NCBI GenBank assembly: GCA_002391065.1
Contig: DGRP01000123.1
Span: 1 to 29,510 of the forward strand
Reading direction: 5' to 3'
Origin: Ruminococcus sp. UBA4385
Lineage (GTDB): Bacteria > Bacillota_A > Clostridia > Oscillospirales > Ruminococcaceae
Length of the DNA: 29,510 nt
Each line of letters starts with the position of its first letter. The first letter of the stretch is position 1. This document shows positions 1 to 8,774 of the stretch, in pieces. The notes below the pieces were generated by a model. The model did not search any database. It worked only from the letters and a program-made list of their open reading frames with translations, and was not told the DNA's origin. Both the position numbers and the translations under genes were made by a program.

Positions 1-1
1 C

Positions 2-1393
2 AAGAATGATAAGTCCTACAATATCGTTGAGTCAACTATCAAGTTCACAGTAAAGGACGGCAAGGTAGTAAAGAACAGCGTTGAGGGCACAGGAGATTCT
101 GTCGAGGGCGGCAAGGTAAGCTTCACAGAGGGCAATGACAACACTCTTGACAGCTTCACATTCAACGATGCTGAGAAGACAACCGATGTTGTAATTTCCA
201 AGCAGGGAATCAACGGCGCAGGTGAGATTACAGGCGCACAGCTTGTTATCACCAACAACGATACAAGCGAGACAGTTAAGTCTTGGGTATCCAATGTTGA
301 TAACGGCCCTGAGACCGTAACTCTGAGCGACGGCAGCTATACTCTTCAGGAGACCGGCGATACCTTTGAGTTCGGCGGAAAGAAATACACAATTCTTACA
401 TCAGTTGTTGAATTCTCTGTTAAGAATGGTGTTGTAACAATTAATCCTGACGCAGAGGCATATCAGACTGACAACGGCAGCTACGCTGTATTCGACGGTG
501 ACAAGACCTTCACGATCTACGATGTAGAGGAAGAAGAGGACGAGGACGAGAGCAGCTCCGAGTCTGAGGACGAGGGAGAGGACAGCGGCAGCACCAGCGG
601 TCCTGACACTGATGATTCTGAATCTTCAAGTGAGACCACCGATGATTCCAGCGAGGCAACTGATGACAGCAGCGAGTCCGCAGCAGATGATTCCAGCGAG
701 GCAGCTGATGACAGCAGCGAGTCCGCAGCAGATGATTCCAGCGAGACAACTGATGACAGCAGTGAATCTGCAGCAGATGATTCCAGCGAGACCACTGATG
801 ACAGCAGTGAGTCTGCAGCAGATGATTCCAGCGAGACCACTGATGACAGCAGTGAGTCCACAGCAGATGATTCCAGTGAGTCTGAGGGTGAGAGCGATGA
901 CAGCGGCAATACAAGCGACACTGACACTCCCGACTCTACAGACAGCTCTGACAGTGACGACAGCGGCGATACTGACAGCCATGACACTACAGATTCCACA
1001 GACAGCTCAGACAGCACTGACAGCTCCGATGTAAGCAGTCAGGACGAGCAGGATTCTGAGGCAGATGACAGCGGTGAAACAGACAGCACCGATACACCTG
1101 ACTCAACAAGTGACAGCTCTGACAGCGATACCACAAGCGACACTGACACAACTGATTCCGATACTGATGATGCTTCCAGCACATCTGATACATCATCAAG
1201 CAGTTCCAACACAGACAGCAGCAGCTCGTCTAAGACTGCAAGCGCTCAGGATAACACTGACGGCAAGAAGCAGGCTAACGACAACACTGCAGGAAAGGCT
1301 AACCCGGGAACAGGTATGGCAGCTTCAGCAGGCTTTGCAGCAGTAGTTGCAGCAGCGGCTGTAGTACTTGCAAAGAAGAAGAAAGACGAATAA
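2..1393 (+). CDS. Sortase-anchored surface protein, C-terminal part (5' end outside window)
   Basis: The frame is open from the left edge and stops at 1391-1393, giving 463 visible residues. The first ~170 residues look like prealbumin-fold (SpaA/Cna-B-like) repeats: an 'ISK' strand, 'GAQLVI', 'YTLQET' and 'EFSVKNG' follow the usual order, and residues 10-30 resemble the end of a preceding repeat. A very acidic Ser/Asp/Thr-rich stalk follows, including a 15-residue tandem repeat. The C-terminus has NPGTG, a short hydrophobic Ala/Val-rich segment and a KKKKDE tail, which is the layout of a sortase substrate, with N replacing L of the classical LPXTG. From the family I infer a protein covalently fixed to peptidoglycan that displays N-terminal domains lying outside the window. 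Its ligand cannot be told. A strong terminator follows, so it ends its own transcription unit. Confidence 0.85.
   Translation, partial: KNDKSYNIVESTIKFTVKDGKVVKNSVEGTGDSVEGGKVSFTEGNDNTLDSFTFNDAEKTTDVVISKQGINGAGEITGAQLVITNNDTSETVKSWVSNVDNGPETVTLSDGSYTLQETGDTFEFGGKKYTILTSVVEFSVKNGVVTINPDAEAYQTDNGSYAVFDGDKTFTIYDVEEEEDEDESSSESEDEGEDSGSTSGPDTDDSESSSETTDDSSEATDDSSESAADDSSEAADDSSESAADDSSETTDDSSESAADDSSETTDDSSESAADDSSETTDDSSESTADDSSESEGESDDSGNTSDTDTPDSTDSSDSDDSGDTDSHDTTDSTDSSDSTDSSDVSSQDEQDSEADDSGETDSTDTPDSTSDSSDSDTTSDTDTTDSDTDDASSTSDTSSSSSNTDSSSSSKTASAQDNTDGKKQANDNTAGKANPGTGMAASAGFAAVVAAAAVVLAKKKKDE
641..883 (+). repeat. 45-bp in-frame tandem repeat coding the Ser/Asp stalk
   Basis: Five consecutive 45-bp units (641-865) plus a partial sixth encode a 15-residue unit of the form DDSSExxDDSSESAA. 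The units differ at a few positions (EA/ET, SAA/STA). Tracts of this kind change length by slippage or recombination and act as extended stalks in wall proteins. The unit is visible directly; the stalk role is inference. Confidence 0.85.
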
Positions 1394-1424
1394 GCGTAAA
1401 TCGCTTAACGGCTGAATGATCCAG

Positions 1425-1456
1425 ACCGCCCACCATGATCGGTGGGCGGTTTTTTT
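1425..1456 (+). terminator. Rho-independent terminator after the surface protein gene
   Basis: A perfect GC-rich stem (ACCGCCCACC at 1425-1434 with its complement at 1441-1450) closes a six-base loop and runs into seven T's. It lies 31 bp after the stop codon. Confidence 0.9.
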
Positions 1457-1499
1457 GCATACTTTTTCAGGAAAAATCTGAACAGTCTGTTAAAACCTA

Positions 1500-1528
1500 T
1501 TGACAAGGTAGGATATAAGTGCTATAAT
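1500..1528 (+). promoter_or_regulatory. Consensus sigma-A promoter of the suf operon
   Basis: TTGACA (1500-1505), a 17-bp spacer and TATAAT (1523-1528), with TG at 1520-1521 giving an extended -10. Both hexamers match the consensus exactly. An imperfect dyad (CCTA at 1496-1499, TAGG at 1509-1512) straddles the -35 and could be an operator for the Rrf2 gene at the end of the operon; that is inference. Confidence 0.9.
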
Positions 1529-1582
1529 ATCATTAATTCATATTTTACAGATAGGAAATATCAAAATAGCAGGAGGATTATT

Positions 1583-2326
1583 ATGTCGGAATTACTGAAA
1601 ATAGAGAAGCTGTCGGTATCGGCAGGGGAGAAGGAGCTTTTACATTCGGTTTCACTGAGTGTAGGCGAGGGTGAGACCCATGTGCTCATGGGGCCTAACG
1701 GAGCAGGAAAATCAACACTTGGAAGCACCCTTATGGGCAGTCCCGAGTATACGGTCACAGGCGGGAAAATCATATTTGACGGCGAGGACATCACCGAAGA
1801 GCCTGCCGATAAAAGGGCTAAGAGAGGGCTTTTCCTCTCGTTCCAGAACCCTATCGAGATACCCGGGATAACGCTTTCGGAGTTTCTGAGAAATGCTCTT
1901 GAGCAGGTCACAGGAAAGAGAATGAAGCTCTGGGATTTTAAGAAAAAGCTCAAAGCAGCTATGGAGCTTCTTGAAATGGACACTGCTTATGCAGACAGAG
2001 ACCTTAACGTTGGCTTTTCGGGCGGTGAGAAGAAAAAGGCTGAGATATTGCAGCTTCTTATCCTTTCGCCGAAGCTTGCAATTCTTGACGAGACTGATTC
2101 GGGTCTTGATGTTGACGCTGTAAAGACCGTCTCAAAGGGAATTGAGGAGTACAGAAAGCAGACTAACGGAACGCTGATAGTTATCACTCACAATACAAAG
2201 ATACTGGAGTCTCTGTCGGTGGACAGAACGCATATCTTAGCCTCGGGAAGTATTTCCGCAGAGGGCGGAGCAGAGCTTGTTGATGAGGTCATCACAAACG
2301 GATTTGAAAAATACATCGGGAAGTGA
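1583..2326 (+). CDS. sufC: SufC, Fe-S cluster assembly ATPase
   Basis: This is the ABC-type ATPase of the SufBCD scaffold, which drives conformational change during Fe-S cluster assembly in the cytoplasm. The start is ATG 1583, seven bases after a perfect AGGAGG (1571-1576), giving 247 residues, the usual SufC length. The Walker A is GPNGAGKST (37-45). The SufC-type signature FSGGEKKKAEILQ and the Walker B/D-loop LDETDSGLD, both diagnostic of SufC among ABC proteins, are present. It is the first gene of the operon, directly behind a consensus promoter, and ends 4 bp before sufB. The order C-B-D-S-U is typical of Firmicutes. Confidence 0.97.
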   Translation: MSELLKIEKLSVSAGEKELLHSVSLSVGEGETHVLMGPNGAGKSTLGSTLMGSPEYTVTGGKIIFDGEDITEEPADKRAKRGLFLSFQNPIEIPGITLSEFLRNALEQVTGKRMKLWDFKKKLKAAMELLEMDTAYADRDLNVGFSGGEKKKAEILQLLILSPKLAILDETDSGLDVDAVKTVSKGIEEYRKQTNGTLIVITHNTKILESLSVDRTHILASGSISAEGGAELVDEVITNGFEKYIGK

Positions 2327-2330
2327 CAGA

Positions 2331-3740
2331 ATGAAGGAGAAAACACAGGTAGCGGATATTGACCGTTCGCTTTATGATTTCAGGTATGAGGAAGACGAAA
2401 GCGAGTACCTTGCAAGCGGTATCACACCTGAGATAATTAAAGAAATCTCAGACGAAAAGAACGATACCGACTGGATGAGGGAGTTTCGCTTAAAGTCTCT
2501 GGAGATATATAACAGAACGCCGATGGTGGAGTGGGGGCCCTCTATCGAGGGGCTTGATGTTGACAACATCGTGACCTACATTCGGCAGAAATCGAGAATG
2601 AACACCGACTGGGAAGACGTTCCCGATGATATTAAGGACACCTTTGAGCGACTTGGTATACCGCAGGCAGAGAGGGAGTCTCTTGCAGGAGTTGGTGCTC
2701 AGTATGACTCCGAGCTTGTGTACCATAATGTCAGGAAAGAGGTAGCCGAGTCGGGAGTGGTATATACCGATCTTGAAAGCGCTATGCACGACGATAAGTA
2801 TGCAGAGATCATAAAAAAGCACTTTATGAAGCTTGTTCCCCCGACAGACCATAAGTTTGCGGCTCTGCACGGGGCGGTATGGTCGGGCGGAAGCTTTGTA
2901 TATGTTCCTAAGGGCGTACATCTTGACATTCCGCTGCAGTCATATTTCAGGCTTAATGCCAAGGGCGCAGGTCAGTTTGAGCACACGCTGATTATTCTTG
3001 AGGAGGACAGCTATCTGCACTTTATTGAGGGCTGTTCAGCACCAAAATACTACGAAGCAGGTCTGCACGCAGGCTGTGTGGAGCTGTTTGTAGGCAAGGG
3101 CGCACAGCTAAGATATTCGACTATTGAGAACTGGTCTAAGAATATGTATAACCTGAACACTAAAAGAGCTCTCGTTGAGGAGGGCGGAAAAATAGAGTGG
3201 GTGTCGGGAAGCTTCGGCTCGCACGTTTCGTACCTGTACCCGATGAGCATACTAAACGGCAGGGGCGCCCGTGCCGAGTTTACGGGCATAACCTTTGCAG
3301 GTGAGGGTCAGAACCTTGACACAGGTGCGAAGATAGTTCACAATGCGCCCGAGACTTCATCTTATATGAACACGAAGTCTATCTCAAAAAGCGGCGGTAT
3401 AAGCACTTTCAGGAGCGCCGTAGTGGTGAACGAAAAGGCAGTGGGAAGCAAGTCCTCGGTAAGCTGTGAGTCGCTTATGCTTGACTGTATATCACGCTCT
3501 GACACTATCCCCGTTATGGACATAAAGACCGATAAGGCAGATATAGGTCATGAAGCAAAGATAGGGCGTATCAGCGATGAAGCGGTGTTCTATCTTATGT
3601 CAAGGGGGCTCAGTGAGGAGGACGCAAAAGCGATGATAGTCCGCGGCTTTGCGGATAACGTATCTAAGGAGCTTCCGCTTGAATATGCGGTAGAGATGAA
3701 CAACCTCATAGGACTTGAAATGAAAGGGAGCATAGGGTAA
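2331..3740 (+). CDS. sufB: SufB, Fe-S scaffold subunit
   Basis: SufB is the main scaffold subunit of the SufBCD complex, where nascent Fe-S clusters are built. The 469 residues match the family length. The C-terminal core is well kept: the SDTIP segment, HEAKIGRI, VFYLMSRGLSEEDA, the MIVRGF helix and the ELPLEYAVEMN region, ending in the common EMKGSIG. ATG 2331 was chosen because it follows the sufC stop by four bases and gives the expected N-terminus; its Shine-Dalgarno (near 2318-2323) is weak and sits inside sufC, suggesting translational coupling. The stop codon overlaps the sufD start by one base. Confidence 0.97.
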   Translation: MKEKTQVADIDRSLYDFRYEEDESEYLASGITPEIIKEISDEKNDTDWMREFRLKSLEIYNRTPMVEWGPSIEGLDVDNIVTYIRQKSRMNTDWEDVPDDIKDTFERLGIPQAERESLAGVGAQYDSELVYHNVRKEVAESGVVYTDLESAMHDDKYAEIIKKHFMKLVPPTDHKFAALHGAVWSGGSFVYVPKGVHLDIPLQSYFRLNAKGAGQFEHTLIILEEDSYLHFIEGCSAPKYYEAGLHAGCVELFVGKGAQLRYSTIENWSKNMYNLNTKRALVEEGGKIEWVSGSFGSHVSYLYPMSILNGRGARAEFTGITFAGEGQNLDTGAKIVHNAPETSSYMNTKSISKSGGISTFRSAVVVNEKAVGSKSSVSCESLMLDCISRSDTIPVMDIKTDKADIGHEAKIGRISDEAVFYLMSRGLSEEDAKAMIVRGFADNVSKELPLEYAVEMNNLIGLEMKGSIG

Positions 3741-4627
3741 TGACTGAGAAAAGAATACTGAATACGCTTCCTGCCCCGACCTTCGGGTGGCTGGGGGTGA
3801 ACTCGCTTGAACGTGAGGTGCTTGTTCCCGAGGGGGTAAAGGAGCTTAAAGCTGAGGGCGCAGAGCCCCTAAGGATAGAGGTTGCCGACAGCGGACTTTA
3901 TGAGATAAATACGCAGGCGGAGCAGTTTATCATCATGTTTATAAGCGGTGATGATAAAAAGACCGTATCTGTAAAAATACAAGGGGCTGAGGGCACTCAC
4001 ACAAAGCTTGTGCAGGTGTTTGAAAAGGGAACTCAGACCGTGTCGAGCGTTTCGGCAGAGCTTGCAGACAGTGCCGAGCTGGAGCTTGTACAGCTATACC
4101 TCGGAGGGGCTGATACAGCCTCGGAGGTAAAGGCTGAGCTTTTGGGCTATTCGGCAAAGCTGACAGCAGATATAGGCTATCTTCTCGATAACGATGATAA
4201 GCTTGATATAAACCTTATCGCCGATCACTACGGCAGAAAGACCCTTTCGGAGATAAGGGTCAGGGGTGTAATGGACGGTACTTCTCAGAAGACCTTCAAG
4301 GGAACGATAGACTTCAAAAACGGAGCAATCGGAGCAAAGGGCTCGGAGAATGAAGAGGTGCTCCTTATGAATGAGAGCGTCAGAAACAGAAGTGTTCCGC
4401 TTATACTCTGCGCCGAGGAAGATGTCGAGGGCAGTCACGGAGCATCTATAGGGCGGATAAATGAGGAGCATATCTTCTATATGCAGTCCCGAGGTATCAG
4501 TGAGGAGAAGATATATGAGCTTATGGCGAAATCCAAAACAGAGCAGATAATCAAGCGCATCGGTGACAGCGATACCGCAGAGCGCATAAACAGGGCGCTC
4601 GGGAGAGGTGATGAGGACAATGAATAG
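3740..4627 (+). CDS. sufD: SufD-like Fe-S assembly scaffold subunit
   Basis: SufD is a paralogue of SufB that pairs with it in the scaffold and supports iron entry. The 295 residues are clearly fewer than the ~400-440 of many SufD proteins, which indicates a short N-terminal region. The SUF core is intact, with NRSVPLILCAEEDVEGSHGASIG and the HIFYMQSRGISEE stretch that mirrors the SufB motif. The ATG shares one base with the sufB stop, and the 3' end overlaps sufS by 8 bp, so the two are probably translationally coupled. Subunit identity rests on position and the core motif. Confidence 0.92.
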   Translation: MTEKRILNTLPAPTFGWLGVNSLEREVLVPEGVKELKAEGAEPLRIEVADSGLYEINTQAEQFIIMFISGDDKKTVSVKIQGAEGTHTKLVQVFEKGTQTVSSVSAELADSAELELVQLYLGGADTASEVKAELLGYSAKLTADIGYLLDNDDKLDINLIADHYGRKTLSEIRVRGVMDGTSQKTFKGTIDFKNGAIGAKGSENEEVLLMNESVRNRSVPLILCAEEDVEGSHGASIGRINEEHIFYMQSRGISEEKIYELMAKSKTEQIIKRIGDSDTAERINRALGRGDEDNE

Positions 4628-5840
4628 TCAGGGATTCAAGAAGGATTTTTCTGTGTTTTCGGCATACCCCGAGCTTGTGTACCTTGACAGTGCGGCAACA
4701 ACGCAAAAGCCTGACAGAATTCTCAGTGCGGTGGAGCACTACTACCGTGAGGAGAACGCAAACCCTCTGAGGGGGCTTTACGATCTGAGCGTCAGGGCAA
4801 CTGACGCTTATGAGAACGCAAGAGAGACCGTCAGACGGTTTATCGGAGCGCAGAGCACAAAGGAGATAGTGTTTACCAGAAATGCTACCGAAAGCCTGAA
4901 CCTTATCGCCTATAGCTGGGGCAGAGCTAACATCTGCGCCTATGACGAGATACTGATAGGTATTTCCGAGCACCACAGCGACCTGCTTCCGTGGCAGATC
5001 CTTGCTAAGGAGAAGGGCGCAAGGCTTAGATTTCTTGAATGTGATAAGGACGGAAGCTACTCTGTTTCAGCGCTGAAAAAAGCCCTCACTCCGAGGACTA
5101 AGATATTTGCAATAGCACAGGTCTCGAATGTTTTCGGGCAGGTAAATCCGATAAAGGAGTTTGCTGAGGTCTGTCATGCGAACGGCACACTGATAGTTTG
5201 TGACGGTGCTCAGAGTGTGCCTCATCTGCCTGTGAATGTACAGGAGCTTGATGTGGACTTTCTGGCATTTTCGGGGCATAAAATGCTTGCACCTATGGGA
5301 ATAGGTGTGCTTTACGCAAGGAGAGAGCTTTTAGAGGAGATGCCGCCGTTTCTCTCGGGCGGCGAGATGATAGAGTACGTTACCCGTGAGAGCGCCACCT
5401 ATGCGGAGCTCCCTCACAGGTTTGAGGCAGGCACAGTCAATGTGGGCGGTGCTGTCGGGCTTGCCGAGGCAATAAAGTATATTGAGGAGATCGGCTTTGA
5501 TACCATTCAGAAGCGAGAGGACGAGCTGACGGCGCTTGCATTTGAGCGTATGAAGGCTATCCCCGAGGTGCATATCATCGGGGCTGACAGTGCCAAGGGT
5601 CATCACGGGATAATTACCTTCACTGTTGAGGGTGTTCACCCTCACGATATTGCGGCGATTTTCGACAGTGAGAACATCGCAATAAGGGCAGGACATCACT
5701 GTGCTCAGCCCCTGCATGAGTTCTTGGGGGCGCAGTCAACAGCGAGAATGAGCCTTGCATTTTATAATGATGAGGAAGACATCAGACGTTTTACAGACGT
5801 TCTGGCAGGAATAAGGGGGCGAATGGGCTATGGCGGATAA
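4620..5840 (+). CDS. sufS: SufS, group II cysteine desulfurase
   Basis: This PLP enzyme removes sulfur from L-cysteine as a persulfide and passes it to SufU. The 406 residues match the family. The N-terminal VYLDSAATTQKP, the PLP-lysine motif SGHKM, and the active-site cysteine in RAGHHCAQPL are all present; the HHCAQP form defines group II (SufS) enzymes. Three in-frame starts exist (GTG 4608, ATG 4611, ATG 4620). I chose 4620 because the GGAGAGG at 4602-4608 is 11 bases upstream and because it gives the usual N-terminal length; 4611 is possible. The gene overlaps sufD by 8 bp and sufU by 11 bp. Confidence 0.96.
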   Translation: MNSQGFKKDFSVFSAYPELVYLDSAATTQKPDRILSAVEHYYREENANPLRGLYDLSVRATDAYENARETVRRFIGAQSTKEIVFTRNATESLNLIAYSWGRANICAYDEILIGISEHHSDLLPWQILAKEKGARLRFLECDKDGSYSVSALKKALTPRTKIFAIAQVSNVFGQVNPIKEFAEVCHANGTLIVCDGAQSVPHLPVNVQELDVDFLAFSGHKMLAPMGIGVLYARRELLEEMPPFLSGGEMIEYVTRESATYAELPHRFEAGTVNVGGAVGLAEAIKYIEEIGFDTIQKREDELTALAFERMKAIPEVHIIGADSAKGHHGIITFTVEGVHPHDIAAIFDSENIAIRAGHHCAQPLHEFLGAQSTARMSLAFYNDEEDIRRFTDVLAGIRGRMGYGG

Positions 5841-6261
5841 TTTCTACGGTGAGGTGCTGACCGATCATAATCTGCACCCTCTTCACAAGCACGGGCTGTC
5901 CTGTGCTACCTGTTCTCACAGGGGTGTAAATCCAAGCTGCGGCGATGATATAACTCTGGAGCTGGAGGTCAGGGACGGAGTTATAAAGGGCGGCTCGTTC
6001 ACAGGAAGCGGCTGTGCAGTGTCGCAGGCCTCGGCGGATATAATGCTGGAGCTTATCATCGGGAAGACGGTCGATGAAGCAAAGCATTATCAGGAGCTTT
6101 TCATGAAAATGATAAGCGGAGAAATAAACGATGATGAGCTTGAAGAGCTGGAGGAAGCAGGAGCTCTTCAAAGCGTGGCAAAGATGCCTGCGAGAGTGAA
6201 GTGCGCAGTACTGGGCTGGAGAACACTGGACACTCTGCTGAGCGAAAGTAAAGGAGAGTGA
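5830..6261 (+). CDS. sufU: SufU, zinc-dependent sulfurtransferase
   Basis: SufU accepts the persulfide sulfur from SufS and hands it to the SufBCD scaffold. The 143-residue product has the family's zinc/sulfur ligands: Cys37 and Asp39 (NPSCGDD), Cys62 (GSGCAVS) and Cys125 (RVKCAVLGW). The ~20-residue insert before the last cysteine separates SufU from IscU. Two further cysteines at 25 and 28 (CATC) are present. The start ATG lies inside the end of sufS (11-bp overlap). The Rrf2 gene follows after 4 bp. Confidence 0.95.
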   Translation: MADNFYGEVLTDHNLHPLHKHGLSCATCSHRGVNPSCGDDITLELEVRDGVIKGGSFTGSGCAVSQASADIMLELIIGKTVDEAKHYQELFMKMISGEINDDELEELEEAGALQSVAKMPARVKCAVLGWRTLDTLLSESKGE

Positions 6262-6265
6262 AAAG

Positions 6266-6700
6266 ATGAAAATATCAACAAGGGTCGATCTTGGAATAAT
6301 AGCATTGGCAGATATTGCGATAAATTCAAATAAAGGGGTCGCAGTATCCGCCTCGGAAATAGCACAGAGACAAAGCATTTCGCAGAAATATCTGGAGCAG
6401 GTCATAGTGGGACTGAGACAGGGCGGATTTGTCAAGGGTCTTAAAGGCTCACGGGGCGGTTATATGCTGTCAAGACCTGCGGATAAGATATATCTGTCCG
6501 AGGTGCTTAATGCGCTTGATAATAACATTCTGGCGGACACCTATGATGCCGAGCAGGAAAATGAGATCAGAGAATCGGTGAATAGCTGTCTGTGGGAGAA
6601 GCTGAACGGATACCTGCGGAAGTTTACCGAGAGCATGACCCTTGCAGACCTTATAAAACAGTGCCGCAGTGACAGCGAAGCCAATATGTACTATATCTGA
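6266..6700 (+). CDS. Rrf2-family transcriptional regulator of the suf operon
   Basis: A 144-residue winged-helix protein of the Rrf2 family, with the typical start MKISTRVDLGIIALADIA, helix-turn-helix SASEIAQRQSISQKYLEQVI and wing LKGSRGGYMLSRPAD. It follows sufU by 4 bp with AAGGAG at 6251-6256, so it is part of the suf operon and probably controls it. IscR binds its [2Fe-2S] cluster through three closely spaced cysteines; this protein has only Cys108 and Cys133, so cluster binding of that type is not supported. It may resemble CymR-type members, which sense through partner proteins, or bind a cluster through other residues. Confidence 0.9.
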   Translation: MKISTRVDLGIIALADIAINSNKGVAVSASEIAQRQSISQKYLEQVIVGLRQGGFVKGLKGSRGGYMLSRPADKIYLSEVLNALDNNILADTYDAEQENEIRESVNSCLWEKLNGYLRKFTESMTLADLIKQCRSDSEANMYYI

Positions 6701-6718
6701 AACGTCTGTTATATTTTT

Positions 6719-6794
6719 GCCCCTCAGGAGCAGCCTTGACAGAAAAGAGATGCGGCTTTGATCGCTCTCTTTTTCAAAGAAGCTCCTGAGGGGC
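6719..6794. repeat. 76-bp palindromic repeat, copy 1
   Basis: Perfect 13-bp terminal inverted repeats (GCCCCTCAGGAGC at 6719-6731 and its complement at 6782-6794) flank a 50-bp core. The same element, same length, occurs in the opposite orientation at 9574-9649. The core ends are conserved (AGCCTTGACAG ... TCAAAGAA) while the middle differs. It lies 19 bp after the suf operon and may also act as a terminator of that operon. Confidence 0.85.
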
Positions 6795-6824
6795 GAATTT
6801 GTGTGATTGTTCGTATGTCGGGTC

Positions 6825-6853
6825 TTGAAAAATCATGCATATTGTGCTATACT
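6825..6853 (+). promoter_or_regulatory. Promoter of mnmG-rsmG
   Basis: TTGAAA (6825-6830), a 17-bp spacer and TATACT (6848-6853), with TGTGC before the -10 (extended -10). It starts 31 bp after the palindromic repeat and 35 bp before the mnmG start codon. Confidence 0.8.
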
Positions 6854-6887
6854 AGTGTTTGATACAAAAACAGAACGGAGCACCTCA

Positions 6888-8774
6888 ATGAATATTACAG
6901 AACATTTTGATATAGCCGTCATAGGCGCAGGTCACGCAGGCTGCGAGGCTGCCCTTGCGGCAGCACGTCTCGGTATGAAGACTGCGCTTTTCACTATTTC
7001 GCTTGACGCTGTTGCTAATATGCCCTGCAACCCCTCGATAGGCGGAACAGCAAAAGGTCATCTCGTGCGTGAGATAGATGCCCTCGGCGGAGAAATGGGC
7101 AAGGCTGCCGACAAGACCCTTATCCAGAGCCGTATGCTCAATATGGGCAGAGGACCTGCTGTCCACAGCCTGAGAGCCCAGATCGACCGTGTGAAATATC
7201 ACTGCCTTATGAAGCAGACTATCGAAGCGACCGAAAACCTCTTTCTGAAGCAGGCTGAGATAACGGAAATACTCTTTGACGATAATAAGAAGGTAAAGGG
7301 CGTTAAAACCAAGCTTTCTACAGTATATTCCTGCGATGCGGTCATAATTGCGAGTGGAACTTACCTCGGAGGAACTGTCCACGTTGGCGAGACCTCGTAC
7401 CCCAGCGGCCCTGATTCATCACTGCCTGCCGAGGCTCTGACCGACTGCCTTAAAAATGCAGGTATGACGATAAGACGCTTCAAGACAGGCACTCCTGCAA
7501 GAGTTCACAAGCGCTCGATAGATTTCGACAGACTTGAAATTCAGCACGGCGATGAGAAGATAACTCCGTTTTCATTTTCTGACGATGTTGCGCTTGAAAA
7601 CAAGATCGACTGCTATGTTGCCTACACCAATGAAGAAACCCACAAGGTAATAAAGGACAATATTCACCTGTCCCCTATCTATTCGGGACGCATACAGGCA
7701 ATAGGTCCCAGATACTGCCCCTCGATAGAGGATAAGATAATGCGCTTTTCCGACAAGCCCAGACATCAGCTTTTCATTGAGCCTATGGGGCTTGATACCG
7801 ATGAATACTATCTGCAGGGTATGTCATCGTCGCTGCCTGAGTTTGTTCAGCTTGAATTTCTGCACACGATCAAGGGTCTTGAGCACGTTGAGATAATGCG
7901 TAATGCCTATGCGATAGAGTATGACTGCTGTGACCCGACAGAGCTTCTTGCTACCCTTGAATTCAAGGCTTTTTCGGGGCTTTACGGAGCAGGGCAGTTC
8001 AATGGCACTTCGGGCTATGAAGAGGCCGCCGCACAGGGGCTTATTGCAGGCATAAACGCCGCATTGAAGCTTAAAGGCGAAGAGCCCCTTATCCTTGACC
8101 GTGCATCATCATATATCGGAACGCTGATTGATGACCTCGTGACAAAGGGCTGTCAGGACCCCTACAGAATGCTGACCTCACGAAGCGAGTACAGGCTTCT
8201 CCTCAGACAGGACAACGCTGACATAAGGCTTATGCCCGAGGGTCACAGAGTGGGGCTTATATCCGATGAGAGGTATGAGCGTCTGCAGGAAAAGATAAGG
8301 CTCATAGATGCTGAGATAAAGCGTGTTTCAAAGGTGAATATCGCCCCGTCGGCAGAGCTCAACGCCTACCTTGAATCCGTCGGCACCGACCCGATCGACA
8401 ACGGCTATAAGCTCTCACAGCTTATTCGCAGACCTGCTGTCAGCTATGACGGCATCGCACCCTTTGACAAGGACAGACAGCCCTTGCCCGATGATGTGCG
8501 TGAGCAGGTGGAGCTGCAGATCAAGTATGAGGGCTACATAAAGATTCAGCTTGAGCAGGTCGAGGCTATGAGAAAGCTTGAAAAGAAAAAGCTTCCTGCC
8601 GATATTGACTACACAAAAATTAAGGGCTTGCGGCTTGAAGCCGCTGAAAAGCTCAATAAGATAAAACCGCTTTCTGTCGGACAGGCAGGACGTATAAGCG
8701 GTGTAAACCCTGCCGATGTGAGCGTTCTGCTTGTATGGGCGGCAGGCGGTATGAAAGGGGAGTCCGATAAGTGA
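6888..8774 (+). CDS. mnmG: MnmG (GidA), tRNA uridine-34 carboxymethylaminomethyl-modifying enzyme
   Basis: MnmG is an FAD enzyme that works with the GTPase MnmE to install the 5-carboxymethylaminomethyl group on U34 of several tRNAs. The 628 residues match the family (~630). The FAD-binding start [22 protein letters not shown], the FKTGTPARV motif and the conserved [20 protein letters not shown] near the C-terminal part are intact. ATG 6888 was chosen over an upstream in-frame codon because GGAG at 6877-6880 is seven bases before it, it gives the standard N-terminus, and the promoter lies between the two candidates. MnmE is not in the window. The stop overlaps the rsmG start by 4 bp. Confidence 0.98.
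   Translation: MNITEHFDIAVIGAGHAGCEAALAAARLGMKTALFTISLDAVANMPCNPSIGGTAKGHLVREIDALGGEMGKAADKTLIQSRMLNMGRGPAVHSLRAQIDRVKYHCLMKQTIEATENLFLKQAEITEILFDDNKKVKGVKTKLSTVYSCDAVIIASGTYLGGTVHVGETSYPSGPDSSLPAEALTDCLKNAGMTIRRFKTGTPARVHKRSIDFDRLEIQHGDEKITPFSFSDDVALENKIDCYVAYTNEETHKVIKDNIHLSPIYSGRIQAIGPRYCPSIEDKIMRFSDKPRHQLFIEPMGLDTDEYYLQGMSSSLPEFVQLEFLHTIKGLEHVEIMRNAYAIEYDCCDPTELLATLEFKAFSGLYGAGQFNGTSGYEEAAAQGLIAGINAALKLKGEEPLILDRASSYIGTLIDDLVTKGCQDPYRMLTSRSEYRLLLRQDNADIRLMPEGHRVGLISDERYERLQEKIRLIDAEIKRVSKVNIAPSAELNAYLESVGTDPIDNGYKLSQLIRRPAVSYDGIAPFDKDRQPLPDDVREQVELQIKYEGYIKIQLEQVEAMRKLEKKKLPADIDYTKIKGLRLEAAEKLNKIKPLSVGQAGRISGVNPADVSVLLVWAAGGMKGESDK

Noticed and set aside
517..1034. Long open frames in other frames and on the minus strand across the Ser/Asp repeat region
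   Set aside because: They are by-products of the 45-bp repeat and show low-complexity Ser/Leu or Trp/His/Cys translations; the +2 frame alone continues into a real sorting signal and stop.
3740..4627. sufD as a truncated pseudogene because of its 295-residue length
   Set aside because: The start overlaps the sufB stop, the core motif and C-terminus are intact and the reading frame is continuous; a short N-terminal region is enough to explain the length.
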